Shown piece by piece: positions 21,616 to 32,459 of a DNA stretch of 64,000 bases. Source of the DNA: Impatiens glandulifera. Taxonomy: Eukaryota; Streptophyta; Magnoliopsida; Ericales; Balsaminaceae. How positions within the stretch are numbered: the stretch's first letter is position 1; every line of letters starts with the position of its first letter. Location of the stretch: positions 37,359,382 to 37,423,381 of the forward strand of contig NC_061863.1 in the NCBI RefSeq assembly GCF_907164915.1. The letters run 5' to 3'. The notes under the pieces are model-generated. The model did no database searches. It was given only the letters and a program-made list of their open reading frames with translations, and had not been told where the DNA came from. The position numbers and the translations under genes were made by a program.

Positions 21616-22420
21616 GTCTTTTATGTTTCAAAAATATTTTCGATCTTAAAGACCTCAAAACATTTATTTATTCTTTTTGAACCTGCACAAAATGAGAGGG
21701 AAAATTTATTATGAAAATAAAGATACACGCAGACAAAATGCTTTAATCGGTCTATTAGACGAGGTCGTCTAAAAGAAAAAGCATGTACTTAGACATATTT
21801 TTACTTTCACTCTATGCATCTAAGTCCATGTGTCTTGGTTAATAACCTGCGCGGTTAGACGCTGATGTCTAATAGACGTTTATAAGACAAGAGAAATTGG
21901 ATACTCACGTCTAACCAAACACACTTCTAGTACGTGTTGTTCATACGTAATTAGACGTCTAAGTCTAATAGACGTTAGACATTTATGAGACACGTGATTA
22001 GACGCATGCGTCTAATAGACCCATGCGTCTAATAGACGTTTAGATCTCATAGATTGGAGAAGTAAGAAAAATGTCTAACTACGTGGGTATTAGAATGATC
22101 AAGGACATCTGTCCCACGTGCTGTGACAACTAATTTTCCCGCTCAAACATAAAATAGTCATCTCCGAATAACATGAAGACACGTGTCTTTCAATTTAAGA
22201 GAGAATGACTAATGTACCCCCAAAATTAATGATTACTCTTATGAAAGGACGTCTAATATTAATTGATGGGTCCTACCCCTAGTAAAAGTGACGGTTAATC
22301 CATGCGACTCTTGGAAATCTATATAAGGACATTCTGTATGAGATTGAAAATCTTTCTCTCTCAAATCTCTCAAGAATCCTAGATTTCTTCAAAAATCTCT
22401 CTAAAAACCTTGTTCATCTT
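21616..22420 (+). promoter_or_regulatory. Promoter region of the element E accessory gene
   Basis: The left half contains scattered TTAGAC/GTCTAA units (21750-22060). Further right stand TTTCCCGC at 22135-22142 (E2F-like), the perfect palindrome AAGACACGTGTCTT at 22176-22189 with a CACGTG G-box core, and TATATAAG at 22320-22327. The accessory ATG lies at 22421, 101 bp after the TATA box, behind a CT-rich leader. The order of sites and their spacing make a convincing plant promoter. Confidence 0.55.
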
Positions 22421-25400
22421 ATGTCTTTTCGTATTCTCTAAACTATATAGATGTACATTGTACTTTGCAAGTGGATTTTCCTCTTGTCTATACGTTCGAT
22501 CAACAAGATGTGGTCGATATGTTCAGATCTCTGGAATACTCTGGTCTCGGGAAGTATCTCGGCGGGCCGTTCATATTTTACGAGAAGGAAGTCCGGGAGT
22601 TCTTCAAATCGGCAACTATGGTTGGCGATTCTATCACAACAATGGTGAATGATATCATTATTTCCTTCAATGAATCATCCTATGCGGAGTTCTTCGAACT
22701 CCCATCGGAGGGCCACACGTTCAACCTAAATCTCCCATCAGAAATCACGGCGGAAATGAAGACTGCTTTCTCAGCTGATGGTTCAGAAATCAGATTAAAC
22801 GGAAGTAAGAAGTTTCTTAAACCCCATTTTATCTTGTTAAATAATGTTGTTGCTAAAGCTCTTCAAGAAGGGTGGGATCGTTTCATCTCTATAGTCAAGA
22901 CCGTTTTGACTATATGACGGCCATTTCCAAAGGTATTCAGGTCAACCGGGCCTCAACGTTGTCCTAAACCTATGCGCGACGATTGATCCCAAAAATAAAG
23001 AAAGTGTGAGCTTAGCTACTCAACTTAGCCGACTGTTGGAACACTTAAGGGTCCCTATGGGGGATTCCGAGCCAATTAACTCTTGTCGGGTGTTCAACGT
23101 CTTCACTGTTGCCAACACTCTTGTTCGAATGCAGAACTCCAAGGAGTCCTTATCTGGCGCATCAATCCAACAGACGGGTTGAAGATCCGTCACTCATTCC
23201 AAACAACCGGTGGCTTCTATTTTGTCGACAGGAGCCAAAAGAACAAGAACCGTGAACGAATCAGAGGCTAGTTCTACTAGTTAGAAAAGTTCTTCGAAGA
23301 AGGATTCTGGAATAGTTGATTCCAGATTTAAACAATTTCCTAGAGTTAAGCAAGGTCCCTCCGCACTTGCTACTATTTCGATGTCTCCCCTATCTCCTTC
23401 CGCGAGCCAGTTGAGAAAACCAGCAAAGTCCTCAATTTTAAGAGGAGAAAAATCAAAGGCGCCCAGGGCGTCTACGTCTTCGAAAGTCTCGTCCAAGGTA
23501 ACCCCAACTCATTCTAAGGACGAAGTGCCTAAGTTCAATGTTCCTGTGTTGGAACAAGATTTGTCTGTTTCTATTCCCATAGTGGAACTTGCTGCCGGGC
23601 CAACTGTAGAGCCAGTTTGTTCAAATATTGAAAATATTGACAGGATTCCATCTCCTGTCCGTCAACCCGATTCAGTAGCTTCTGAAGCTATAGTTGTCAT
23701 CAAAACAGAGTAGGGTGCCGTTCCTACACCTACTGCTGTTGTTATTGAAAAAGCTCCTTCTTCGCCAGTTGAAGAGCCCGCTATTTCCAAACAAGTCCAA
23801 GCTGTGTCCGTAGAGACAGGAAAGATTGTCCAGTTTGAACCCACGCCTGGGATCTTTGCAAGACTTCTTTCTGCTCACGAGGTAATGAGAGTCACCAGAA
23901 AGGTTGCGGGAATAACCATTGGGGAACCAAGGCCTACTCCAAAACCCGTTGAGGTCATTGGAAAAGGCAAGGCAATTGCAACCTATTCAAATGAGGAGGT
24001 CTCTAAAATAACATGTATTATTAACTTAATGATGGATCAAGCCAGAGTAAGGGCTACTAAAAATATCAAGATCTTCGATACTTGGGTCTTAAACAGAATG
24101 TCCATTAGGTATGATGAGGTCATCATGGGAAAAGGCATAAGAATTCAATGGTTAAAGCTGGTCAACATTAAAAAGAGAGTCCTGAAATGGGCTAAAACTT
24201 TGAAAGTCTATGAAGCTCTAAAGAGAAAGGAGCTAGTTCAAGCAAATTTGAGAGTTCGGGCTCTCTTTCCGATCCTCCAAGCTAGAAAAGCCAACTTCAA
24301 TCTTTTGGAAAGGAATGCTAATGTAGAGGAGAAGCTCTGAAAAGACTTGATGAAATAATGCAGGACTACATCTCTATCGTTCTCAGGTACGTTCATGAAG
24401 TAGATTGCTCCGGGGTTAGTCCTTTCAAAAGCTCTTTAGATGAAGATGATCTGATGCAACTATCCGATAATTGTGATTTTGCTCTTCAGGAAGATGAGCA
24501 AGCCGATGCCCTTCTTACTGAACTAGGAAGCCTTTATGTTGAAGAAAAACGTTTAATGGCTCAACCCAGAATATAATAGATTGTGGAACCAGTTCAACCC
24601 GATCCTGTAATTGAAGAAGAAGAAATTAATATTGAATCTGCTCAACCACTTGTAACCCAAGAAAAGGAAACGCTGGAGTCCCCTATTTTCGAATCAGAGG
24701 CATCTCTAGAGAAGGAGGCTGAAGCCAGTTAGCCCAATGAAGCACGTTCTGAGCGGGAACCCTCAAATGACAAGGAATTAGGGAAAGTTCTTCTTGTGAG
24801 GGGGAACAAGACAATAATGATGCGTCATCAGAAGAGATTCCTCTGTCTCAATGCTTCATTCCTTGGTCACCCGATCCTCGATTAAATCCGGATATCACTG
24901 CTGTGAACATTCATGAGAATGTTGTTATCCTTCCTCTTCACTCAGACGATACGTTTGATCAGATTGACAAGGTATGTGAACATATTCTGGGTGATGAAGA
25001 ACAGAGAAAGTCTAAAAGTGATTCAAAGAAGGATGAACTAGAGCAATCCCTACAGATTCACACTCATATCAGTCTCATTCGGACCGCTTCAGTAGATTCT
25101 CAAGAGATTTCATCAAATGAAGGAACATCCTCTAGTGGTGCAAAGCTTATGTATGAAGTCTATGACAACAATGATGGGTACCCTTCAGAAAACTGTTGTG
25201 TATTTGCAATCCAACATGGTGAAGATCTTAAAGAATCAGATAACAAGAAGGAGTTTGACTCTCTCGTTAGAAATCATAATGAAATGGAGTAAACCATGAA
25301 GAAGAACACATACGAAATCAACATCCTCAACAAAACATACGCCAAATTCGAAAAGAACTTCTTCAAACGGAAGACCGATTTGTATGATTGCGAAAGGTAA

Positions 25401-27772
25401 AACTCCATTGAACTTCATCAAGAAGTCATAGATGGAGTGAGCTTGCTTCAAAGTCAAATGGTTGAGATACATGGTAATATGAATAGAGCTGATGTTAAGC
25501 GATTGAAATAAGCTAATTCTTTTGCAAGGAAAATTCAGGCTATAGAAGATGCTGAAGCAGCTGCTAATAAAGAGAAGAGCCTCATTTTCCATGGCGATGA
25601 TCATGTTAAAAAGGGGGGAGGAAGTTCTAGAGGCAACGGTAGCAGTAAAGGAGGCAATGGTGTTTCAACCGGCACCATATCAAAGAGAAAACAAACTGGT
25701 GATGGAAGTTGCAGGCCAATCAAAAGAGGTGGAGGTCGCAACGGTGATCGTGGTAGTGGAAGTGGTGGCCATTCTCTCCCTCCTTTTCGAAACCTTTTAA
25801 AAGTGAAGGATTCAGTGGTGAAGGTGATAGGATCGACTTTATCGATAGAGACTGGGGTCTGGCTAAGAATGAAGGCTTATGAAAAACAGTTTGAAAGAAA
25901 TCTTGTTAGGGATTTAATTCGATTTCTATTCTACGCCAACTTGTGTAAACACTTTAAACGGATTCAAGACGGAATTGTTTACTTGGGTTTGAAGCACAAG
26001 ATGAAATATGAAAAGATGACAGAAATGAAAAACACAACAGTTTGTTTATGGATGTTCGGAAAAACTCTCCTACGTCACCACTTCTTCCAACCACCGGAAG
26101 GATTCACTATAATATGATTAGAATCAAATACAGTTTACACACACACTTAGCTCACTATTGAACAGAACACTTTCTGTTCAATTACAAGATGAAGAATATC
26201 ACTCAGCTAAAGGTGTTTTAATTCTAGCTCTCTCTCTCGATTCACACACAGTACAATCAGAAAGAAGCTTCACAGAATAAGTTCAGTAAGCAAGATGATT
26301 GAGTAGTTTCTCTCTCTGCAAAATCAGATTGCTTTTTCGTTCGGCAAAATTCGTAAGGCAAAAGTCACTACTTCGTCCGTTGTCCTTGTGATTTGTTAAA
26401 TACAGAGCAGGAGCTAACGGTCGAATCTTCAAGAATGATACGTGGCACACTTCTATTGGAAAGCCTCCATTGTACACAGCAGGTTCTGAGCACAAGGATC
26501 GTGGCCGTACAGAACTAGTAGTGCGCCGAATATTCCATCAGGGATGCACCTGCAAAATGGGTAATGTGAGGAAAATTCTCTTATGTGGCATTCTTGGATT
26601 GGATGCATATAGCTGTTGTACTAATCTTCACTAGAAAGTGGAGCAGAAGTAGGGTACAGCTATAGCACGTGGGTAGGAGATATGCTAGATTCAAGCGTAC
26701 TGCTTAAACTGAGCATTAGACGTATTTCAGTTAGACTGATTGTGAAAATCAGTCTAATGAAATAAGTCATCTCCTTCTAACAGAAAAACGTCTATTAGAC
26801 CGCCTGGTCTAATAGAATTAGGCTCGCGTCTAATTACAATAACCATTAGACTGCACGTCTAACTCCACAGAGTTAGACTGCACGTCTAATTCCGGTTCTA
26901 CCTCAAACTTGTCTGAAGGAGTTAGACGCACGTCTAACTTTCACTAATTAGACCACACGTCTAATTATTCAATAACCATTAGACTACACGTCTAACTCCA
27001 CTGAGTTAGACTGCACGTCTAATTCCGGTTCTACCTTAGACTTGTCTGAAGGAGTTAGACGCACGTCTAACTTTCACTAATTAGACCACACGTCTAATTA
27101 TTCAATAACCATTAGACTGCACGTCTAACTCCACTGAGTTAGACTACACGTCTAATTCCGGTTCTACCTTAGACTTGTCTGAAGGAGTTAGACGCACCTC
27201 TAACTTTCACATTCTATTAGACTGCACGTCTAATTCTGCATAAATTAGACAACCCGTCTAATTACAAATATATTAGAGTACACGTCTAACTCCGATGAGT
27301 TAGACTGTACGTCTAATTCCAATTATCAATTAGACTACCCATCTAATTCCGTGTATTCATTAGACCATCCGTCTAGTTCTTTACACGTCTATTAGACTAC
27401 ACGTCTAACTCCGATGAGTTAGACTATACGTCTAATTCTATTAGACTTACGTCTAATTCCGTGTATTCATTAGACCAACCGTCTAATTCTTTACACGTCT
27501 ATTAGACTACACGTCTAACTCCGATGAGTTAGACTCTACGTCTAATTCTATTAGACTTACGTCTAATTTTAAGCAATGAAAGCCAAAATCGGTCTAATGA
27601 CCCTCATTAGATCCAAGTCTTATAACATATTGTCTCAATACACCTGTATCAAAACTCATAAGTTATTTCATCATCAAAATATCAGTGGTTAAATTATTTC
27701 AACACTTAGTCAAAATAATTTGACCCAACAGAAGGATTCAACTACCCAATCGTGAAAAGGGAAGATCAATAA
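22421..27772 (+). pseudogene. Element E accessory gene, decayed and interrupted by a solo LTR
   Basis: ATG 22421 reads MSFRIL and then a stop. The conserved domain runs in the frame of 22465-22917: QVDFPLVYTFDQQD, MFRSLEYSGLGKYLGGPFIF, EKEVREFF, ELPSEGHTF. Broken segments follow: a serine-rich linker (23381-23713), a basic region (23804-24340) and acidic stretches (24358-25292). A glycine/serine-rich tail near 25600-25780 ends KPFKSEGFSGEG at the solo LTR. Beyond it the frame resumes FNYPIVKREDQ and stops at 27770-27772. Removing the LTR and one GAAGG joins the two sides in frame. The overall design is the same as ORFb of D and C. The function is unknown. Confidence 0.65.
25825..27730 (-). 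mobile_element. Solo LTR of the element E family, antisense, with GAAGG target duplication
   Basis: Read on the minus strand it begins TGTTGGGTCAAATTATTTTG and ends GATCCTATCA, so it is TG...CA bounded. GAAGG stands on both sides (25820-25824 and 27731-27735). It aligns with the reverse complement of 18113-19874, including the conserved block with CATCCATAAACA near 26050 and its own TTAGAC/GTCTAA array at 26700-27600. There is no internal sequence, so it arose by LTR-LTR recombination after insertion. Confidence 0.88.
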
Positions 27773-27848
27773 TTTCTCCTCTTATAAACTCTCGTTTGTT
27801 GGTTTTTAAACTTGGCTCTTTGAATATTGGTTTTTGGAACCTATTTCT

Positions 27849-28561
27849 GTAGTTGGCAAACAAGTTAAATTATTTCTTTAATTTGAATAAGAAGGAAAAT
27901 AAGTTGTCTAATTGTTTTTGTGTAGGTACATTAAAACATGCGAAGTTAGACTGAGTCTGAATGAGGTTAATTAGACTTACTAGATATTAGACGCAATGAG
28001 TTACACGTGTAGTCTAACGGATACGTAGTTAGACGTGTAGTCTAATGGATACGTAGTTAGGCGTGCAATCTAATAGATATGTAGTTAAACGTGTTGTCTA
28101 ACGGATACGTAGTTAGACGTGCAGACTAATGGATACGTAGTCAGACATGCAGTCTAACGGATACGTAGTCAGACGTACAGTTTAACGGATACGTAGTCAG
28201 ATGTGCAGTCTAACAGATACGTAGTCAGACGTGCAGTCTAACAGATGAAAGTTAGACATTCAGTCTAACTCCTTCAGATTAGTCTGAAGGGACACGTAGT
28301 TAGACGTGTCGTTTAACTCCATTAGACTCGGTGGTCTAATAGATCCTGCTATTAGACGAGGGCGTCTAACTTCTTTAGACTTGTTAGTCTAATTGGAGAA
28401 CGTCTAATGCCTTGCTTTAGTAGTTGCTTGAAGCTAGCATTCGTCTACCCACGATCAACTAGTTGTACACTACTCCTGCTCCATTTATCCGTGTATATTA
28501 GTAAGACAGCTAGTTACATCCAATGAATTAATGCTATGTAATCAAATATTCATCCCACTGC
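27849..28561 (+). repeat. Partial 3' LTR of element E, cut by the assembly gap
   Basis: From about 27849 the sequence parallels the 5' LTR (GTCTAATTGTTTTTGTGTAGG, then the hairpin array at 28000-28390 and the CTAGCATTCGTCTACC block). The exact start is uncertain because the first 100 bp are diverged. It ends at the N run. Confidence 0.7.
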
Positions 28562-29061
28562 NNNNNNNNNNNNNNNNNNNNNNNNNNNNNNNNNNNNNNN
28601 NNNNNNNNNNNNNNNNNNNNNNNNNNNNNNNNNNNNNNNNNNNNNNNNNNNNNNNNNNNNNNNNNNNNNNNNNNNNNNNNNNNNNNNNNNNNNNNNNNNN
28701 NNNNNNNNNNNNNNNNNNNNNNNNNNNNNNNNNNNNNNNNNNNNNNNNNNNNNNNNNNNNNNNNNNNNNNNNNNNNNNNNNNNNNNNNNNNNNNNNNNNN
28801 NNNNNNNNNNNNNNNNNNNNNNNNNNNNNNNNNNNNNNNNNNNNNNNNNNNNNNNNNNNNNNNNNNNNNNNNNNNNNNNNNNNNNNNNNNNNNNNNNNNN
28901 NNNNNNNNNNNNNNNNNNNNNNNNNNNNNNNNNNNNNNNNNNNNNNNNNNNNNNNNNNNNNNNNNNNNNNNNNNNNNNNNNNNNNNNNNNNNNNNNNNNN
29001 NNNNNNNNNNNNNNNNNNNNNNNNNNNNNNNNNNNNNNNNNNNNNNNNNNNNNNNNNNNNN
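28562..29061. other. Assembly gap (500 N)
   Basis: Exactly 500 N, a conventional placeholder length, so the true distance is unknown. Left of it lies element E's 3' LTR (plus strand); right of it lies element C's LTR (minus strand). Two repetitive LTRs in opposite orientation explain why assembly failed. Confidence 0.98.
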
Positions 29062-30531
29062 TCGAGAAGGATATTCACTGGAAGATTTGGTTAAATACAA
29101 TACTTGAACAAACCCAGTCGAACAACCAAGACTTAGTTATTGCCTGTTTCGAACTCCTAGAACACACACACTATGTTGAACAAAAACAAATTATGTCAAC
29201 TTATAACACTAGTCAACTCACACATAATAGGTAGTATGTAATACACTTGTAATACTTTTGTAAACTTGAAAACTTTAAGAACTTTGATAGCTTGAGAGAG
29301 CTTGTAAGAAGTTTGTTCAAAAGTTGAAAAGTCTCTCGTAGGATTGGTAAAAAGGTTCGTGATCAAAAGGTTAGGTATTGAAACAGGTTATCCTATGTGT
29401 TCTTAAGTAGGAAGGTGCCAACGGATATATTTGTTGCTTCAACGGATATATCTGCTTCATAAGATGTCTGTCTTAATCTTGATTGGTTGAGTTGTAGAAT
29501 AGTATATCAGGGAGGATCCTCTTGATCTTGTCTGTACTTGGATGAAAATAATGCAAGATATTCATTAATGTGTTTGCAGCATATAATGAACAGATAGCTT
29601 ATAGATTTGACTTTTCTTTGGTTCTTTTATCATAGCTCTACTGCTATAGAAAGATCTTCATCAGTCTTTGCACTCAAATGAAAACAATTATCTGGGAAGT
29701 ATAAAGTTGACGTTTGCATTTTCCAAAAGCGTCCTTATATATTACCGAGGCTGGTAAAATATAGGAAGTATGAAAAACCGGAAGCGCTTAAATAAAAATA
29801 TCGATTTTATTGAAAAACCGTTTTCAATAAAATACTAAAAGCGGTCCAACTTGATGTAAAACCGAAGTTACAAGTTAAAACCGATTTATAATGTCGAACG
29901 CATCTTGTAGAATACCAAATTGATATAAAATCGGATACGTGTTTATAAACTACCGAAGTCACAAACTACCGGAAGTGCTTATTATATAAAATCAATTATA
30001 TAATACAGAAAGATAAAGTTGGACACGTGTTTTGCAAAATGCCGATTACACTTTGATAGAATACTAAAACCTAAAATATTGAATACACGTCTTCTCATAA
30101 AACCGATTCACAAAATGCCGAACGCGTGTTTTGCAAAATAACGATATGCAAAATGCTGGATATGTTCAATATAATACCGAGATGTTAAATAACCGGATAC
30201 GTCTCTTCAAAAAGTCCATCTTGTAAAAAGCCGATTTATAGATGAAAATGAAAGTGCCTTTTTGCATAATACCAAAATTTGATTAAATGTTTACTTTAAT
30301 AAAAAAACCGGACAGCTTTTTCTTTCATATTTCTTTAATATTTCAAGTCTGCACATGATGAAATGAACATAGTTAGGTTCTTATTTAATAGTTATTTAAT
30401 ACTAATAATTAATTAATTATTTTTACTTAATAATTTCTCTCTTTTTGATTATTTAAAGTAATATTCAAAACATGATACTTTTATATTTGTTGTCTAATTA
30501 TCCTTAGTTAATTAGTTAAATTAATCTAACA
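29062..30531 (-). repeat. 3' LTR of element C (truncated by the gap)
   Basis: The right end, TTAATCTAACA followed by ATTTCTCCCTTTT, is the reverse complement of the polypurine tract plus TGTTAGATTAA LTR start seen in element A. The left end, TCGAGAAGGATATTCACT, resembles the A-type LTR interior (CGAGAAGGATATTCACTAAG at 60619). The centre is diverged. A second tract, ATTTCTCTCTTTTTG at 30432, makes the LTR boundary uncertain (30430 or 30531). Confidence 0.6.
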
Positions 30532-30736
30532 ATTTCTCCCTTTTATTGTTTTAACCTTAAACTATCAAAACCAACTAACTTGATCAGACATTTTTAATAT
30601 TCATCATTTGACTGCCTTGTTTAATAGCCGAAACAATAAGTGCAGTTAGAAAAAATATCAGTAGTATATTAAAAGTGTTGAAATAAGTTCATGATTGAAA
30701 GACAGAGAAAGGAAAATCATTAATGTAAAGAGAGGA

Positions 30737-32068
30737 TTAGCGTCTCCCTCTTGATGCCATCTTGTCCATGTCTTTTGTCAGCCCGACCATGAAGGTGCCA
30801 TTGAGTTGACCTCCCACGTTACCTCCACGATCACTTCCTATCGCTGGAGTAGAGTCATCGTCAACAACAGAACCATCACCTCGACGTAGCCTATGATTGG
30901 AGCGAGCACTGCGTGGAATTTCAGGTTGACGAGAATTCACAAGTTGAGTCGTCATTTGGGATAAGGTCGTCATATCTTCTTCAACCTCAGTTTGTTTAGC
31001 AGCCTCAACGACTGTGTTTTCCTCATCTTGATATCATTGAGCTACTGCCTCTTGTTCTCTTAGTCTTTCATCATCAGCAGCATAGTGAGATCTGACAATC
31101 TCCATGATTTGAGATGTAAGGATGTCGACTGAAGACTTGGTCTCGTTCTGGAGAGAAAATGTCATGTTGATTAGAGGTTCCATCTTCCCCAGTTCTTGCG
31201 CATTTCATGTCGCATCCTTACTAATTCTTGATGCTTCCCAATTACAGAGGATGTTTGCATTTCCTCCATTTGATCCAGTCGAGTTGTAACCGATTGTAGA
31301 GATTCTTGCCAATGAGCTATTATTTCCATGAGAATTTATCGGTTATCCGCTCTTCGTGTCTCTTCAATAGTAGATTGAGTAGACATATGAGATCCAAGAG
31401 GAATGGCTCAGATAGGTTGAGCATGGTGGGAACTTACTTGGATTGACCACTCTGTTCTGATCAGTTGTTTGGGACTTTTATCCCTAAGACTGTGAGTACT
31501 TTTGGAGACCTCTTTGGATTTAGAAGACTTACCCGAAATTGAGTGAGTAGGGGTTGGTTACTTCGGGTTATGAACTTCAACTTGATCTGGAGGAGGAATT
31601 TCATTACTGGTTGTTTCAAGATATTCGACTTGTTGAGAGGAGGAATAACCCTTGTCAACTACAAGAAATGGGTTAGAGTGTGTTGTACATTTCCCATCCT
31701 CGTTCTTATTTTCTTCAAAAGTTTACAAGACTTGAATCTATTACGTCATTGGAGTTAGGTTCCGTAGAAGCATGAATGCCTTCCCAATCTTGTTTTGACA
31801 TACCACCGTATTTTTCTTTTACATAGGGTCCTCTTACTTCATATCCATCGAACATTTCTCGTTCTTCTAAACTTGTCCATTTCCGCTTCGATGATTTACC
31901 CTCTTGAACCGAAATTTGCTCGGCTCATATAGTTTGAATGTCGCCTTTAGAGGGAGGCATTTATTCAATAAAATCCAGAGGCTCATTCTCGTCAATATGG
32001 TTCAAATCTGTTCGCGAAGGAAGAATTCTGGATTCCTCTGAATTAGATATTGCACCACAATCTACATA
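30737..32068 (-). repeat. Tandem duplication of the ORFb 3' half, copy 1 (left part, cut by the gypsy element)
   Basis: It matches 37601-38930 throughout, including the QPEIPRSARSNHRLRRGDG segment and the ASRGRR end. The remaining part of this copy is at 37359-37577, on the other side of the nested gypsy element. Since copy 2 lacks the gypsy insertion, the duplication came first or the insertion happened only here. Confidence 0.75.
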
Positions 32069-32459
32069 CTTTACAGGTTAGGGTTTGACAAATTATTGAA
32101 TTTTGTGGTTTTATGATTTAGGGCAGCGGAAGCAGTGTTTTTGAAGAAGAAGAAGAAGAGATTTGAAGAAGAATGAAGGATCTGTCAATTTATTAACAGC
32201 CAAGAAGAAGAAGAAAATGTACATAACAACCTTTAAGATTTTCCATAATATTGATAAAGAGATTTGGGATTGTTATACCCAAACATTACAGTTTTACAGT
32301 TACATAACTACTTCATAACTACCCATTTCATAACTACCCACTACACAAACAGTTACTAACTTCTAACTTGTATAACTGTCTATACTTATCTTGAACACAA
32401 CACACACAACAAACATAACTGTCATACAATTATACTGAAATTACTAGCTACATGTAACA
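32069..32459 (-). repeat. 3' LTR of the gypsy element
   Basis: It matches 36968-37358. On the plus strand the outer end reads CTTTACAGG where the other LTR has TGTTATAGG, so the terminal dinucleotide is altered. The inner end, CATGTAACA, adjoins the polypurine tract (reverse complement TTATTTCCCCCTT, 32460-32473). Confidence 0.9.

Larger units (their letters stand above)
18113..28561 (+). mobile_element. Element E: non-autonomous copia relative (LTR, gag, accessory gene, no pol)
   Basis: A 1.76-kb LTR is followed by a primer site and a copia Gag. I find no protease, integrase, RT or RNase H anywhere between the gag end (21615) and the accessory gene (22421). After the accessory gene a partial 3' LTR begins near 27849 and runs into the assembly gap. 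The target duplication cannot be checked because the 3' end is lost. The element inserted into ORFb of element D and later received an antisense solo LTR (25825-27730). Confidence 0.75.

Noticed and set aside
28531..29100. Long open frames on both strands across the N run
   Set aside because: They consist of undetermined bases; this is an assembly gap, not coding sequence.
30737..30973. Independent small gene ending ASRGRR
   Set aside because: It is the end of the duplicated ORFb tail, the same as 37601-38176.
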